A stretch of DNA of 43,938 nucleotides from Bacteroidales bacterium (GCA_016283745.1 JAEENM010000133.1:1-43938), one strand, 5' to 3'. Shown: positions 16,386 to 25,148, counted from the stretch's first letter. The notes: a model not told the origin generated them from the letters alone. Made by a program: numbers and translations.

Positions 16386-16503
16386 TTGTAAAAGTTCACA
16401 AGATTGTTGAAACTCAACCGCAAAAGGAACAAAAGAAACATCTTATGCCCCACCACGCCACACATATAGTCCAAAAACTTAAAGCAGCAGCTGCGTCGTA
16501 AAT
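16385..16503 (+). pseudogene. Fragment with MPHHATHI motif, possible displaced toxin tip
   Basis: An open frame without a convincing start runs from 16385 to TAA 16501-16503 and encodes a basic segment ending MPHHATHIVQKLKAAAAS. The 25 bp coding MPHHATHI (16445-16469) are repeated exactly at 17787-17811, where they join an Rhs fragment. A tail of a displaced toxin module next to the following immunity-like gene is a reasonable reading. Too short to assign a fold. Confidence 0.4.
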
Positions 16504-16511
16504 AACATAAT

Positions 16512-17033
16512 ATGAAATCAATTATTAACAAGATTCTTTGTGCGGAGCTATATTTATGGGTAGTCTGTCCATCCCTAATGAAATTGTTCGTAAAGATTCC
16601 TTCTGTAAAACAAAGGATGATAAAAGCAGGATATCTTAAAATAAAGGATAATGTGACGGATTTGTCAAATTATTATTATGAATTAGGCAAAACCATTTCG
16701 ATAATACACTTTCATTCAAAGGTTGTACTTCATGGTTGTGGTTTCTTACCGTTATGGCTTCTAATCTGCAAAAAAACAATAGTCTGTTTTGGATTAACCG
16801 GCATTGCAATTATTTCCCTGATATTAAGTTTTGGTATTCCTATAATGGTGGTAGAGTATTATGTGTTAAAGAATGATATATGGAAAGAATACTGGAAACA
16901 AATATTTGCACTTCCCCAATCCAAAAGAAGAAAAATAATTGCTGTCGCTTGTATTGTAGTAATTCTTTTTATAATAACGTACTGTGTTATATTTATTTTG
17001 TGCTTTCCCCATGTGAGGCATTTGACACAATAG
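16512..17033 (+). CDS. Membrane protein, immunity-like, 173 aa
   Basis: The protein has 173 residues. An N-terminal soluble part of about 75 residues is followed by hydrophobic segments at about 80-115 and 143-165. AT-rich composition. It starts 8 bp after the MPHHATHI fragment. In another frame the DNA continues past its stop to 17107 with a polar tail (DEKNTSVDSEDSSSAKKKQ), so a frameshift near the 3' end is possible. No family recognised; an orphan immunity or accessory membrane protein is inferred from context. Confidence 0.5.
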   Translation: MKSIINKILCAELYLWVVCPSLMKLFVKIPSVKQRMIKAGYLKIKDNVTDLSNYYYELGKTISIIHFHSKVVLHGCGFLPLWLLICKKTIVCFGLTGIAIISLILSFGIPIMVVEYYVLKNDIWKEYWKQIFALPQSKRRKIIAVACIVVILFIITYCVIFILCFPHVRHLTQ

Positions 17034-17154
17034 CAGCCGCAACTTTTGATGAAAAGAATACTTCCGTAGACTCTGAAGATTCGTCTTCCGCAAAAAAAAA
17101 GCAATAAACTCCCGCCGCAGCCGTTATTGAAATGATGTTTAGCAAGTTGGTACA

Positions 17155-17220
17155 TATAAGCGGGATTGCAAATCCCTATACTAAAGCGTGTTGGATTACA
17201 AATCCGACACGACGGAAAAC
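17155..17220. repeat. Two GGATT/AATCC hairpins and right copy of the 21-bp inverted repeat
   Basis: Hairpin 1: TATA-AGC-GGGATT / AATCCC-TATA around GCA (17155-17180). Hairpin 2: CGTGTTGGATT-ACA-AATCCGACACG (17187-17211), 11 pairs including one G-T. The arm 17200-17220 is the inverted partner of 15941-15961. A third member with a different outer stem is at 39284-39308. Confidence 0.75.
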
Positions 17221-17248
17221 AAAAAAATAGAACAACAAAGAAAACAAA

Positions 17249-17689
17249 ATGAATAACAACTATATTACAGGTTTTTATAATGCTGTAAAAAGAAGAGGGA
17301 AACATAAAAATATCCTTTATTTTATGCCTAAAAGTCATTGTGGCTATAGTGATCAGTCAGTATTTTCGCAATCTGAATTAACATTGCCCTCACAAGTGGA
17401 TTTTTATATAAAAAACATTATTCCTATTACCATATTGTCTAAAAATAAAACCATAGAATTATTAGGTGTTAATGATATTGAACTATTGGAAAATAGATTC
17501 TTGAAATTTTCAATCATCAATAATAATGAAATAATTTGTTTTGACACATTAGAAATAAATTCGGCTGGTGAATGGGATATTTTAAATTATAATAATAAAT
17601 TTGTCATAACAAAAACTATTCCCAGTTTCCTTACCAATAAAATATGGGCATGGATTGATCGGGATAAAAACATATTTAATAATTTATAA
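17249..17689 (+). CDS. Hypothetical protein, possibly SUKH-like immunity protein, 146 aa
   Basis: The protein has 146 residues, is AT-rich in codon use, and has no signal peptide or membrane segment. The C-terminal half (EWDILNYNNKFVITK, IPSFLTNKIWAWIDR) has the rhythm of SMI1/KNR4 (SUKH) immunity proteins, in which a late strand pair is followed by a helix with a conserved Trp. This similarity is weak and from memory. It lies between the hairpin repeats and an Rhs fragment, the usual place for an orphan immunity gene. Confidence 0.5.
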   Translation: MNNNYITGFYNAVKRRGKHKNILYFMPKSHCGYSDQSVFSQSELTLPSQVDFYIKNIIPITILSKNKTIELLGVNDIELLENRFLKFSIINNNEIICFDTLEINSAGEWDILNYNNKFVITKTIPSFLTNKIWAWIDRDKNIFNNL

Positions 17690-17786
17690 GTCTATCTTTT
17701 CACAAGGTTATTTAAGGTACTTGCACCTAGCACCAGCAAAAAAAATATCAAACACAAAAAAAATACTAACCACCAAACACATCAGA

Positions 17787-18050
17787 ATGCCCCACCACGC
17801 CACACATATAGCCCCAACATACAACACAGCCACCAACGCCTGCGGACGGCTTCTGCGTGTGGACGACGGCACGGGCTACCAAATTTTTTCTTACGACAAA
17901 TTGGGGAATATCTCGGAAAATTTGCGTACCTTTGCACTACCGTTTGAAGACAGTGTTTATAATTTCCGTATGATGTTCGAATACGACACTTGGAACCGTG
18001 TGCAGCGGATTGTAAATCCCGACAGCGAGGTGGTGAGCCGTTGCTGCTAA
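17787..18050 (+). pseudogene. Rhs/YD-repeat fragment fused to the MPHHATHI segment
   Basis: From about 17838 the frame encodes CGRLLRVDDGTGYQIFSYD, then KLGNISENLRTFALPFED and FEYDTWNRVQRIVNPDSEVV, classic Bacteroidota Rhs/YD repeats (GYQ-F-YDKLGN and YD-WNR---I--PDGE). It ends at TAA 18048-18050 after only about 70 residues. Upstream it is joined to the 25-bp MPHHATHI copy rather than to Rhs sequence. Full Rhs proteins exceed 1000 residues, so this is a relic. Confidence 0.75.
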
Positions 18051-18080
18051 ATGTTTGATTAATACGTGCGTATATTTCGC

Positions 18081-18112
18081 TTTGTTTATTTCCACAAAAA
18101 ATCGTATCTTTG
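18081..18112 (+). promoter_or_regulatory. Promoter of the 18221-20670 operon
   Basis: TTTG at 18081-18084, 20 bp, TATCTTTG at 18105-18112. It lies 108 bp upstream of ATG 18221 and overlaps no coding sequence, so the mRNA has a leader of about 100 nt. Confidence 0.8.
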
Positions 18113-18220
18113 CAGTTTTATTTATATACAAACTTGTAGTGTCAGATTTGTTGTCTGGTGCGACAAGGTATTAGGATTTGCAGTACAAAAAACAGAAAAA
18201 AACAACATAAAACCCTTACA

Positions 18221-19522
18221 ATGAAAGGTCCCGAAATAGAATACCAGCCCCGCGAGGTGATAAAACGTTTTCAGGAAGAGAAACTGCGCGAAGACTTGCA
18301 GTATCTCGCTGCCAACTCGCCGTTCTACAAACGCATGTTCGCCACCAACGGCATCGACATCGCACAGATTAATACTTTGGAAGACCTGCAGCAAATACCC
18401 TTCACCACCAAAAGCGACCTGCAGCGGCACAACGACGATTTTCTGTGCATCCCTCGCGAGAAAATCATCGACTACATAACCACCTCGGGCACCACCGGCG
18501 ACCCCGTAACCTTTGCCTGCAGCGAGAAAGACCTGCAACGTCTGGCCTACAACGAGAAAATATCGTTTATCTGCGCCGGCCTCGAGCCGAGCAACGTGCT
18601 GCAGCTGATGACCACCATCGACAAGCGTTTTATGGCGGGCCTGGCCTATTTCCTCGGCATCCGCGAGCTGGGTGCGGGCATCATACGTGTGGGCAACGGC
18701 ATCCCCGAACTGCAGTGGGACACCATCAACCGCATACATCCCGACAGCATAATGTGCGTGCCGTCGTTCATCCTCAAGCTGATACAGTACGCCGAGGAGC
18801 ACAACATCGACTACCGCAACTCCAGCGTCAAGCGCATCATAGGCATCGGCGAGGCATTGCGCGACCAGAATTTCGAGCTCAACGCTCTCGGTCATAAGAT
18901 AAAGGATAAATGGGACGTGGACCTCTTTGCCACCTATTCCTCCACCGAGATGTCCACCACCTTCCCCGAATGCGAGTACGGCTGCGGCGGACACCATCAT
19001 CCGGAACTTATCATTGTGGAGATTATTGGCGAGGACGACCGTACTGTGCCCGACGGACAGCCCGGCGAAGTGGTCGTCACCACCCTCGGCGTGGAAGCCA
19101 TGCCACTGCTGCGTTTCCGCACGGGCGACATAGCCAGCATACACACCGAGCCTTGCCGCTGCGGACGGCACTCGTTCCGCATCAGTCCCTTGGTGGGACG
19201 CAAAAACTGCATGATAAAGCTGAAAGGCACCACCCTCTATCCGCCCGCTATCAGCGAGGTGCTCAACAACACCGATTATATCGAGAACTACATCATATAC
19301 GTAAGCTCCACCGACGCCGGCACCGACGAGGTTACCGTAAAGATAGGCCTCCGCGACGCTTCGCGCGACGACTCCGACGTGGTGAAAGAGCTGAAAGACC
19401 GTTTCCGCGCCAAGATACGCGTGGCACCGAACATCGAGATACTGCCCGCCGACACCATCCGCAAACTCAATTTCCCGGCAATGAGCCGCAAACCAATTCA
19501 ATTTGTCGATAACAGAAAATAA
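18221..19522 (+). CDS. Adenylate-forming enzyme, phenylacetate-CoA ligase (PaaK) family
   Basis: The protein has 433 residues from ATG 18221. Upstream in-frame starts lie in the leader and give non-family sequence. It shows the AMP-binding P-loop DYITTSGTTGDPVTF, the YSSTEMSTTFPEC segment, LLRFRTGDIA and the C-terminal GRKNCMIKLKGTTLYP typical of PaaK-like ligases. By family such enzymes activate aryl or acyl acids as CoA thioesters through an adenylate. In Bacteroidota they often pair with acyltransferases in aryl-polyene or lipid-type clusters. The substrate is unknown. The acyltransferase gene starts 5 bp downstream, implying a joint pathway. Confidence 0.85.
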   Translation: MKGPEIEYQPREVIKRFQEEKLREDLQYLAANSPFYKRMFATNGIDIAQINTLEDLQQIPFTTKSDLQRHNDDFLCIPREKIIDYITTSGTTGDPVTFACSEKDLQRLAYNEKISFICAGLEPSNVLQLMTTIDKRFMAGLAYFLGIRELGAGIIRVGNGIPELQWDTINRIHPDSIMCVPSFILKLIQYAEEHNIDYRNSSVKRIIGIGEALRDQNFELNALGHKIKDKWDVDLFATYSSTEMSTTFPECEYGCGGHHHPELIIVEIIGEDDRTVPDGQPGEVVVTTLGVEAMPLLRFRTGDIASIHTEPCRCGRHSFRISPLVGRKNCMIKLKGTTLYPPAISEVLNNTDYIENYIIYVSSTDAGTDEVTVKIGLRDASRDDSDVVKELKDRFRAKIRVAPNIEILPADTIRKLNFPAMSRKPIQFVDNRK

Positions 19523-19527
19523 TAACA

Positions 19528-20670
19528 ATGGACCAGACCACCTACGACGAAATACGTCCCTACAACGACAGCGAAGTGCCCGCCGCCATACGGCGCATGG
19601 CCGACAACGAGCTGTTCCCGTTCTTTGTAAAGACAATCTATCCCGACATCGATTTCGAAGGCTTCAAACAGCAGTTCCTTCAGGTTAAGACAATCAACGA
19701 GTGGCACGACCGCATGTGGTTCCCCTTGCTGTGGCACATCATCGGCCACACCTCCACGGCCCTCACCTATTCGGGACTTGAGAACCTCGACCCCGACCGC
19801 CGTTATATGTTCGTCTCCAACCACCGCGACATCACCCTCGACGCCTCTATCCTCAACGCCGTGCTGGGCAAAAACGGACTGCGTCCCGCCGAGATAACCT
19901 TCGGCAGCAACCTGATGATCAATCAGTTCGTCACCGACTTGGGCAAGATAAGCAAGATGTTCCGTCTGGTGCGCGGGGGCACACGCAGCGAGTTCTACCG
20001 CAATTCCATGGAGGTCTCCACCTACATGCGCCACGCCATTACCACCAAACACGAGTCGGTGTGGATAGCACAGCGCAACGGCCGCACCAAGGACGGCAAC
20101 GACGCCTCCGAAACAGCATTGGTCAAGATGTTCGCCATGAGCAGCAAACTGCCCTTTGTGGAAAATTTCGGCGAGCTGAGCATCTGTCCCATAGCCATTT
20201 CGTACGAATACGAGCCCTGCGATTTTCTGAAAACCGCCGAACTCTGCGTGTCGATGCACCAAAAATATGTGAAATCGCCCATGGAGGACATGATAAGCAT
20301 ACGTCAGGGCATTTTCCAGAACAAAGGCCACATACACCTCGCCGTGTGTCAGCCCGTAACCCTCGACGAGCTGCGCGAGTGCGACACCTACCAGAAAAAC
20401 GAGAAATTCACACACCTCGCCCATATTATCGACAAGAAAATCCACACCAATTTCAAACTGTTCAAAAACAACTACATAGCCCACGACCTGCTTACCGGCA
20501 CCGACACCTACGCCAGCCAATATTCCGACAAGGACAAAGCTGATTTCCAAGCCTATATGGAGAAAGGTCTGAGCCAGATAGACAGTTCCATTGACAGAAA
20601 AACCGCCCAAGAAGTTTTTATTAAGATTTACGCCAATCCGGTTACAAATTATAAAAACCAAAACAAATGA
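19528..20670 (+). CDS. PlsC-type acyltransferase
   Basis: The protein has 380 residues. The acyltransferase block I is FVSNHRDITLDAS (NHxxxxD with catalytic His and Asp). Block II is seen as the VRGGTRSEFYRNS region and block III as VWIAQRNGRTKDG. No clear transmembrane helix is seen. Length exceeds simple 1-acylglycerol-3-phosphate acyltransferases (about 240 aa) because of a C-terminal extension of about 150 residues. It probably transfers an acyl group to a lipid or glycan acceptor. Its position 5 bp after the adenylate-forming ligase suggests that enzyme provides or handles the acyl donor. Confidence 0.82.
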   Translation: MDQTTYDEIRPYNDSEVPAAIRRMADNELFPFFVKTIYPDIDFEGFKQQFLQVKTINEWHDRMWFPLLWHIIGHTSTALTYSGLENLDPDRRYMFVSNHRDITLDASILNAVLGKNGLRPAEITFGSNLMINQFVTDLGKISKMFRLVRGGTRSEFYRNSMEVSTYMRHAITTKHESVWIAQRNGRTKDGNDASETALVKMFAMSSKLPFVENFGELSICPIAISYEYEPCDFLKTAELCVSMHQKYVKSPMEDMISIRQGIFQNKGHIHLAVCQPVTLDELRECDTYQKNEKFTHLAHIIDKKIHTNFKLFKNNYIAHDLLTGTDTYASQYSDKDKADFQAYMEKGLSQIDSSIDRKTAQEVFIKIYANPVTNYKNQNK

Positions 20671-20677
20671 CAGCCTT

Positions 20678-21103
20678 ATGAAAAGGACGCTTTTTATTAT
20701 CGGATTTCTGGCAGCAATGGCGTTGTGTTCCAATAGCTTGCAAGCCCAGGACCTGCGCGACCGCATTGGCAACCAAACGGGCAAGATAGACAACAGCGGC
20801 ACCGTGCGCGACCGCATCGGCAACAGCGTGGGCAAAATCGACTCCGACGGCACCATCCGCGACCGTATCGGCAACAGCATAGGCAAAATCGACTCCGACG
20901 GCACTATCCGCGACCGCATAGGCAACAGCATCGGCAAAGTGGAGAGCAACGGCACCGTGCGCGACCGTATCGGCAACAGCATAGGACGTATCGACGACGA
21001 CGGCACCGTGCGCGACCGCATCGGCAACAGCATCGGCTCCGCCAAAGGAGTGGACAAGAGACAGGCCGCCGTGTTTTTCTTTTTCAACAAATTCGACCAA
21101 TAG
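20678..21103 (+). CDS. Secreted 17-residue-repeat protein (5-fold beta-flower type)
   Basis: The protein has 141 residues from ATG 20678, with a signal peptide ending near LQAQD. The mature protein is six tandem 17-residue units of the form GTVRDRIGNSIGKIDSD, closing with AVFFFFNKFDQ. From memory this is the pattern of small Bacteroidota proteins named 5-fold beta-flower. Each unit would supply a two-stranded blade and the last strand closes the ring. Function unknown; it is probably periplasmic. It starts 7 bp after the acyltransferase stop, so it may share that mRNA. Confidence 0.75.
   Translation: MKRTLFIIGFLAAMALCSNSLQAQDLRDRIGNQTGKIDNSGTVRDRIGNSVGKIDSDGTIRDRIGNSIGKIDSDGTIRDRIGNSIGKVESNGTVRDRIGNSIGRIDDDGTVRDRIGNSIGSAKGVDKRQAAVFFFFNKFDQ
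20747..21052 (+). repeat. Six 51-bp tandem coding repeats
   Basis: Units begin at 20747, 20798, 20849, 20900, 20951 and 21002. They are highly similar at DNA level, so copy number could change by slippage or recombination without breaking the frame. Confidence 0.85.
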
Positions 21104-21228
21104 CCCAGCGGCATTTCCCGCAAATGGCAGGCATGAAAAACGGTTTGAAAAATAAATTTGGTGTTGTGAAAGAAATTTCGTATTTTAGCGTTTTCAAATC
21201 AGAAACAAAAAAATAAAATATTATTATC

Positions 21229-22683
21229 ATGAGCGAAATTTTAAACCTGAATCCCAAGGAGTTATGGGCCAATTTCCACGCCCTGACACAGATTCCCCGT
21301 CCTTCGAAACACGAGGAAAAAGTAGTTGCTTATCTGGTAGAATTTGCCAAAAAGCACAACATCGAATGCAAAGTGGACAAAACCGGTAACGTGATTATGC
21401 GCAAACCTGCCACCCCCGGCATGGAAAACCGCAAGACCGCCATTATGCAGGCACACGTCGACATGGTTCCCCAGAAGAACAACGACACCGTGCACGATTT
21501 CCTTACTGACCCCATCAAGACCCGCATCGTTGACGGTTGGGTGAAAGCCACCGGTACCACCCTCGGTGCCGACAACGGCATGGGCGCCGCCGCCGCTATG
21601 ACGGTGCTGGCCTCCACCACCCTGCAGCACGGCCCGCTGGAAGCTCTCTTCACCATCGACGAAGAAACCGGCATGACAGGTGCTTTCGGCCTCGAAAAAG
21701 ACGTGCTCAAAGGCGACATACTCCTCAATATGGACTCCGAAACCGAAGGCGAACTCTACGTGGGTTGCGCCGGCGGTATCGACGCCACAATCACCATCGA
21801 CTATAAGATGGAGAAAACTCCCGCCAACTACTGCGCTTGCAAGCTCAGCATCGGCGGTCTGAAAGGCGGTCACAGCGGCATGGACATCATCCTCGGCCGC
21901 GGCAACGCCAACAAACTGCTGTTCCGTCACCTGCGTTGGGTTGCAGAATGTGGCATCCGTCTGATAGCCATCGACGGCGGCAACATGCGCAACGCCATAC
22001 CGCGCGAAGCATCGGCAACGTTCGCAATGCCCGTGGAACATAAGGACTGCATCGTTAAGGAATTCGAGAAAATCTCCACAGCTGTGAAGAAAGAGCTCGA
22101 AGCCACCGAACCCGACTACTGCATGAAATGCGAAGATGTGGCCCTGCCCGCCGAAGTCATCTGCGACGCCGACACTCAGAAACTCATCAACACCATCATG
22201 GTTGTCCCCAACGGCATCATCCGCATGAGCAACAGCATCAAAGACCTCGTTGAGACCTCTTTGAACATCGCCATCGTTAAGACCGACGGCCAGAAATTCA
22301 CCATCCACGCTCTGCTACGCAGCTCTGTGGATAGTGCCAAGGAAGCCCTCGGCGAACGTCTTGTATGCCTTGCCGAACTGGCTGGCGGAAAATGCGAACT
22401 CAGCGGCGCCTATCCCGGATGGAAACCCAACATGGATTCGCCCATACTCACCACCATGCAGAAAGTGTACAAAAACCTCTTCGGCAACGAGCCCAAGATT
22501 ATGGCCATCCACGCCGGTTTGGAATGCGGACTCTTCGGCGGAATGTACCCCAACTGGGATATGATCTCCTTCGGCCCGACCATCGCACACCCCCACTCAC
22601 CCGACGAAGGTGTGGAAATAGCAAGTGTGGAGAAATTCTGGAACTTCCTTGTGGAAACCCTCAAGAACATCCCCGTGAAATAA
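21229..22683 (+). CDS. pepD: Aminoacyl-histidine dipeptidase (M20 family)
   Basis: The protein has 484 residues, the usual length of PepD. M20 metal ligands are visible in order: MQAHVDMVP (His), GADNGMG (Asp), DEETGMTG (catalytic Glu and metal Glu), NMDSETEGELYVGCAGG (Asp), and the late His in GPTIAHPHSPDE. It cleaves Xaa-His and other dipeptides in the cytoplasm. No signal peptide. The start MSEILNLNPKELWANF is family-typical. The nearest promoter-like box, TATTTTAG at 21181, is imperfect. It is followed by a strong terminator. Confidence 0.93.
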   Translation: MSEILNLNPKELWANFHALTQIPRPSKHEEKVVAYLVEFAKKHNIECKVDKTGNVIMRKPATPGMENRKTAIMQAHVDMVPQKNNDTVHDFLTDPIKTRIVDGWVKATGTTLGADNGMGAAAAMTVLASTTLQHGPLEALFTIDEETGMTGAFGLEKDVLKGDILLNMDSETEGELYVGCAGGIDATITIDYKMEKTPANYCACKLSIGGLKGGHSGMDIILGRGNANKLLFRHLRWVAECGIRLIAIDGGNMRNAIPREASATFAMPVEHKDCIVKEFEKISTAVKKELEATEPDYCMKCEDVALPAEVICDADTQKLINTIMVVPNGIIRMSNSIKDLVETSLNIAIVKTDGQKFTIHALLRSSVDSAKEALGERLVCLAELAGGKCELSGAYPGWKPNMDSPILTTMQKVYKNLFGNEPKIMAIHAGLECGLFGGMYPNWDMISFGPTIAHPHSPDEGVEIASVEKFWNFLVETLKNIPVK

Positions 22684-22702
22684 TTGTAACATTCACATTA
22701 CC

Positions 22703-22736
22703 AAAGACAACGGCACTGAAGTGCCGTTGTCTTTTT
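22703..22736 (+). terminator. Intrinsic terminator after pepD
   Basis: A 14-bp perfect stem (AAAGACAACGGCAC / GTGCCGTTGTCTTT) with a TGAA tetraloop, running into five T. Confidence 0.92.
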
Positions 22737-22749
22737 AATAAAATACCTT

Positions 22750-22798
22750 GCAACCCCGTAGGGGTTGCCTCTCAATAACCCCACACTACTGTGTGGGG
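22750..22798. repeat. Two solo hairpins resembling the RAYT-associated palindromes
   Basis: GCAACCCC-GTA-GGGGTTGC (22750-22768) and CCCCACAC-TACT-GTGTGGGG (22779-22798), both perfect 8-bp stems 10 bp apart. The design (C-rich arm, 3-4 nt loop, G-rich arm, two hairpins close together) resembles the 14479 pair, but sequence identity is low, so it may be a separate subfamily. Confidence 0.6.
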
Positions 22799-22814
22799 AA
22801 CCAAAACTAGAATC

Positions 22815-24455
22815 ATGAAAATCAAAGCCCTAATACCGATAATCCTGACAATGATAACCCTGAGTTGTTCCAAAAAAGAAAAGGTGGACCTCATTGTCCA
22901 CAACGCAACGGTTTATACCGTAAATGAAGATTTCGCCACTGCCGAGGCTTTCGCCGTTAAGGATGGCCGTTTCGTGGCAGTAGGAACCAACGCCGAAATC
23001 CTCGGCAAATACTCAGCCGACAGCACCCTCGACATGCAGGGCAAGTTCGTGTTTCCGGGCTTTATCGACGGCCACAGCCATTTCTGCTCACTTGGCGAGA
23101 ACATAGCCCGCTATGCCGACCTGGTGGGATGCCAGTCCTTCGACGAAGTGCTGGAGCGTCTGCAAGCACATGCCGAACGCTACCCCTCCGACTGGCTCCT
23201 TGGCCGCGGCTGGGACCAGAATCTGTGGTCCGACAAAGCTTTTCCCAACAACAGCCGTCTTGAACAGCTGTTCCCCGGCAAAAATATCTGCCTCACCCGT
23301 ATCGACGGCCATGCCGGACTGGTGAGCAACAGCGTGCTTGCCATGCTCGGTTTCGATAAAACCACCCGCATCAACGGCGGACTGATAGAACTCGGCGCCG
23401 ACGGCAAGCCCACAGGCATACTCCTCGACAACGCTTACGACCGTGCCAAAGCCATCATCCCGAAACTCACCCCCGACGAGAAATGCAACGCCATGCTCGC
23501 CGCACAGAAAGCCTGTTTCGAGGCCGGACTCTCGGGCGTGGCCGACGCCGGTGCCAGCATCGAGAACATCAACCTTATGGACAGCCTGCAGACAGCAGGA
23601 GTGCTGAAAATCAAGATAAACGCTTTTCTCAACGACGACTCCGCCACCCTCGACTATTTCCTGCCAAAGGGCATAATAGTGAAAGAACGTCTCTCGGTGC
23701 GTACCGTGAAACTCTACGCCGACGGAGCCCTCGGCTCGCGCGGTGCCAACCTTATCGAGCCTTACAGCGACGACCCCGCCAACCGCGGACTGATGATAAA
23801 TACCCTTGAATACCTCGAAAATGTCTGCCGTCGTGCCTACGATGCAGGCTATCAGGTGGGGACCCACGCCATCGGCGACGCAGGAGTGCGCAACGTGCTG
23901 AAAGTGTATGCCAAATTCCTGAAAGGCAAAAACGACCAGCGCTGGCGCATAGAGCACTCGCAGGTGGTGGACAGCAACGACATCGCTCTTTACGGCCAGT
24001 ATTCCGTGATACCCTCCATACAGAGCACCCACGCCACCAGCGACATGGGCTGGGCCGCCGACCGGCTTGGCAAAGACCGTGTGCGTTACGCCTACGCCCA
24101 GCAGATGCTTCTGCAGCAGAACGGATGGCTGGTGAACGGCACCGACTTCCCCATCGAGAGCATAAAACCCCTCTACACCTTCTTTGCTGCCGTGGCCCGC
24201 AAGGACCTCAATGGCAATCCCGCCCAAGGGTTCCAGATGGAAAACGCCCTCACCCGCGAACAGGCACTGCGTTCCATAACCATTTGGGCGGCAAAGGGTT
24301 ATTTCGAAGAAAAGAACAAAGGCAGCATCGAGGCCGGCAAGGAAGCCGATTTTGTGGTGCTCGACAGCGACATTATGACCATCCCCGAAATGCAGATACC
24401 GCAAACTGCAGTGTTACAGCTGTTTGTATCGGGAGAAAAGGTTTTTGAAAAATAA
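22815..24455 (+). CDS. Amidohydrolase-family lipoprotein (YtcJ-like)
   Basis: The protein has 546 residues from ATG 22815. A short signal with lipobox TLSC gives a lipoprotein. Metal ligands of the amidohydrolase superfamily are visible: FIDGHSHF (HxH), THAIGDAG (His), WRIEHSQ (His) and NGTDFP (Asp). The N-terminal strand domain and the C-terminal GKEADFVVLD complete the composite beta-sandwich. YtcJ-like enzymes hydrolyse N-substituted amides or formamides; the actual substrate is unknown. A longer in-frame start at 22791 falls in the hairpin repeat and is rejected. Confidence 0.87.
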   Translation: MKIKALIPIILTMITLSCSKKEKVDLIVHNATVYTVNEDFATAEAFAVKDGRFVAVGTNAEILGKYSADSTLDMQGKFVFPGFIDGHSHFCSLGENIARYADLVGCQSFDEVLERLQAHAERYPSDWLLGRGWDQNLWSDKAFPNNSRLEQLFPGKNICLTRIDGHAGLVSNSVLAMLGFDKTTRINGGLIELGADGKPTGILLDNAYDRAKAIIPKLTPDEKCNAMLAAQKACFEAGLSGVADAGASIENINLMDSLQTAGVLKIKINAFLNDDSATLDYFLPKGIIVKERLSVRTVKLYADGALGSRGANLIEPYSDDPANRGLMINTLEYLENVCRRAYDAGYQVGTHAIGDAGVRNVLKVYAKFLKGKNDQRWRIEHSQVVDSNDIALYGQYSVIPSIQSTHATSDMGWAADRLGKDRVRYAYAQQMLLQQNGWLVNGTDFPIESIKPLYTFFAAVARKDLNGNPAQGFQMENALTREQALRSITIWAAKGYFEEKNKGSIEAGKEADFVVLDSDIMTIPEMQIPQTAVLQLFVSGEKVFEK

Positions 24456-24548
24456 GTTCTAATCACTAATCACCAACCACAGTTCACTGCTCACAGATCA
24501 CTAAAAGGTGAGCGACCCTTTTTCACACGATTTCGGCTAATTGGGAAA

Positions 24549-25127
24549 TTATTTCTGCGAAATTTCAATCTTTGTGAGTCCGCCTTTTTTGCCCACCACA
24601 AAGAGTTTCGGCTGTTCGCCGTTGTGCACGAAAGTGTCCATATACAGCGGCTGGCCAATGGCGAAGGCGGCAGCGTGGAAAGTGTCGCCCTCTTTCACCT
24701 TGGAGTTCTCCGATTTCAGCACGCGGAACAGGCCGTAGCCGAGATGTTCGAGTTGCAGAGTGCGTTTGGGGTTCCACGCTATCGTAAGACGGTCGCAGGG
24801 CGTTAGGTTCACCGCCTGCACCGACGCCGTGGTGATGTCGCACGAAGTCTGCTCCGCTTCCCTGCCGCAGTAGTCGGCTACGAAAGTATGCCAGTCTGGG
24901 TAGCCCACAAAACGGCACAGCACGTCGAGGGTGGCCTCCCGAATGGTGGGATAGCCGCTGATGTCGCCCCAAAGCCGGCGCAGGGTGTTCACGCCAAGCG
25001 TCTCGTTGTTGCGGCGACGCATCTCGTCGTACAGAAGCTGGAAATCCCTGAAAGAGTCCATCCGAAGCATAGAACGCTCTTCTACAAGGCGTTTCAGCAT
25101 TTCCACTTGCGGTGAGTTGGTGTCCAT
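24549..25127 (-). CDS. Hypothetical protein with Bacteroidota N-terminal helical domain, 192 aa
   Basis: The protein has 192 residues from ATG 25127. The upstream in-frame start at 25151 overlaps the promoter box and is rejected. The N-terminal 80 residues are helical with LGVNTLRRLWGDISGYP and TLDVLCRFVGYPDWHTF, a pattern I have seen in many uncharacterised Bacteroidota proteins and which looks like a small HTH-type bundle. The C-terminal half is beta-rich (DRLTIAWNPKRTLQLEHL, FRVLKSENSKV). No membrane segment. It is divergently transcribed from the kinase gene with a 237-bp shared control region, so a regulatory link is possible. Confidence 0.7.
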   Translation of the reverse strand: MDTNSPQVEMLKRLVEERSMLRMDSFRDFQLLYDEMRRRNNETLGVNTLRRLWGDISGYPTIREATLDVLCRFVGYPDWHTFVADYCGREAEQTSCDITTASVQAVNLTPCDRLTIAWNPKRTLQLEHLGYGLFRVLKSENSKVKEGDTFHAAAFAIGQPLYMDTFVHNGEQPKLFVVGKKGGLTKIEISQK

Positions 25128-25148
25128 ATATCTGTAAATTTCGTTGTG

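Noticed and set aside
18122-19636. A 504-codon open frame on the minus strand
   Set aside because: It lies entirely opposite the adenylate-forming ligase and has no family pattern. Long antisense frames are common here because codon use favours GC-rich third positions. The same applies to minus-strand frames at 1317-2675, 19498-21123, 21262-22308, 23088-24404, 34366-35637 and 36029-37435.
20747-21052. Regular repeats that could suggest a CRISPR array
   Set aside because: The period is 51 bp with no unique spacers, and the sequence codes for a 17-residue protein repeat.
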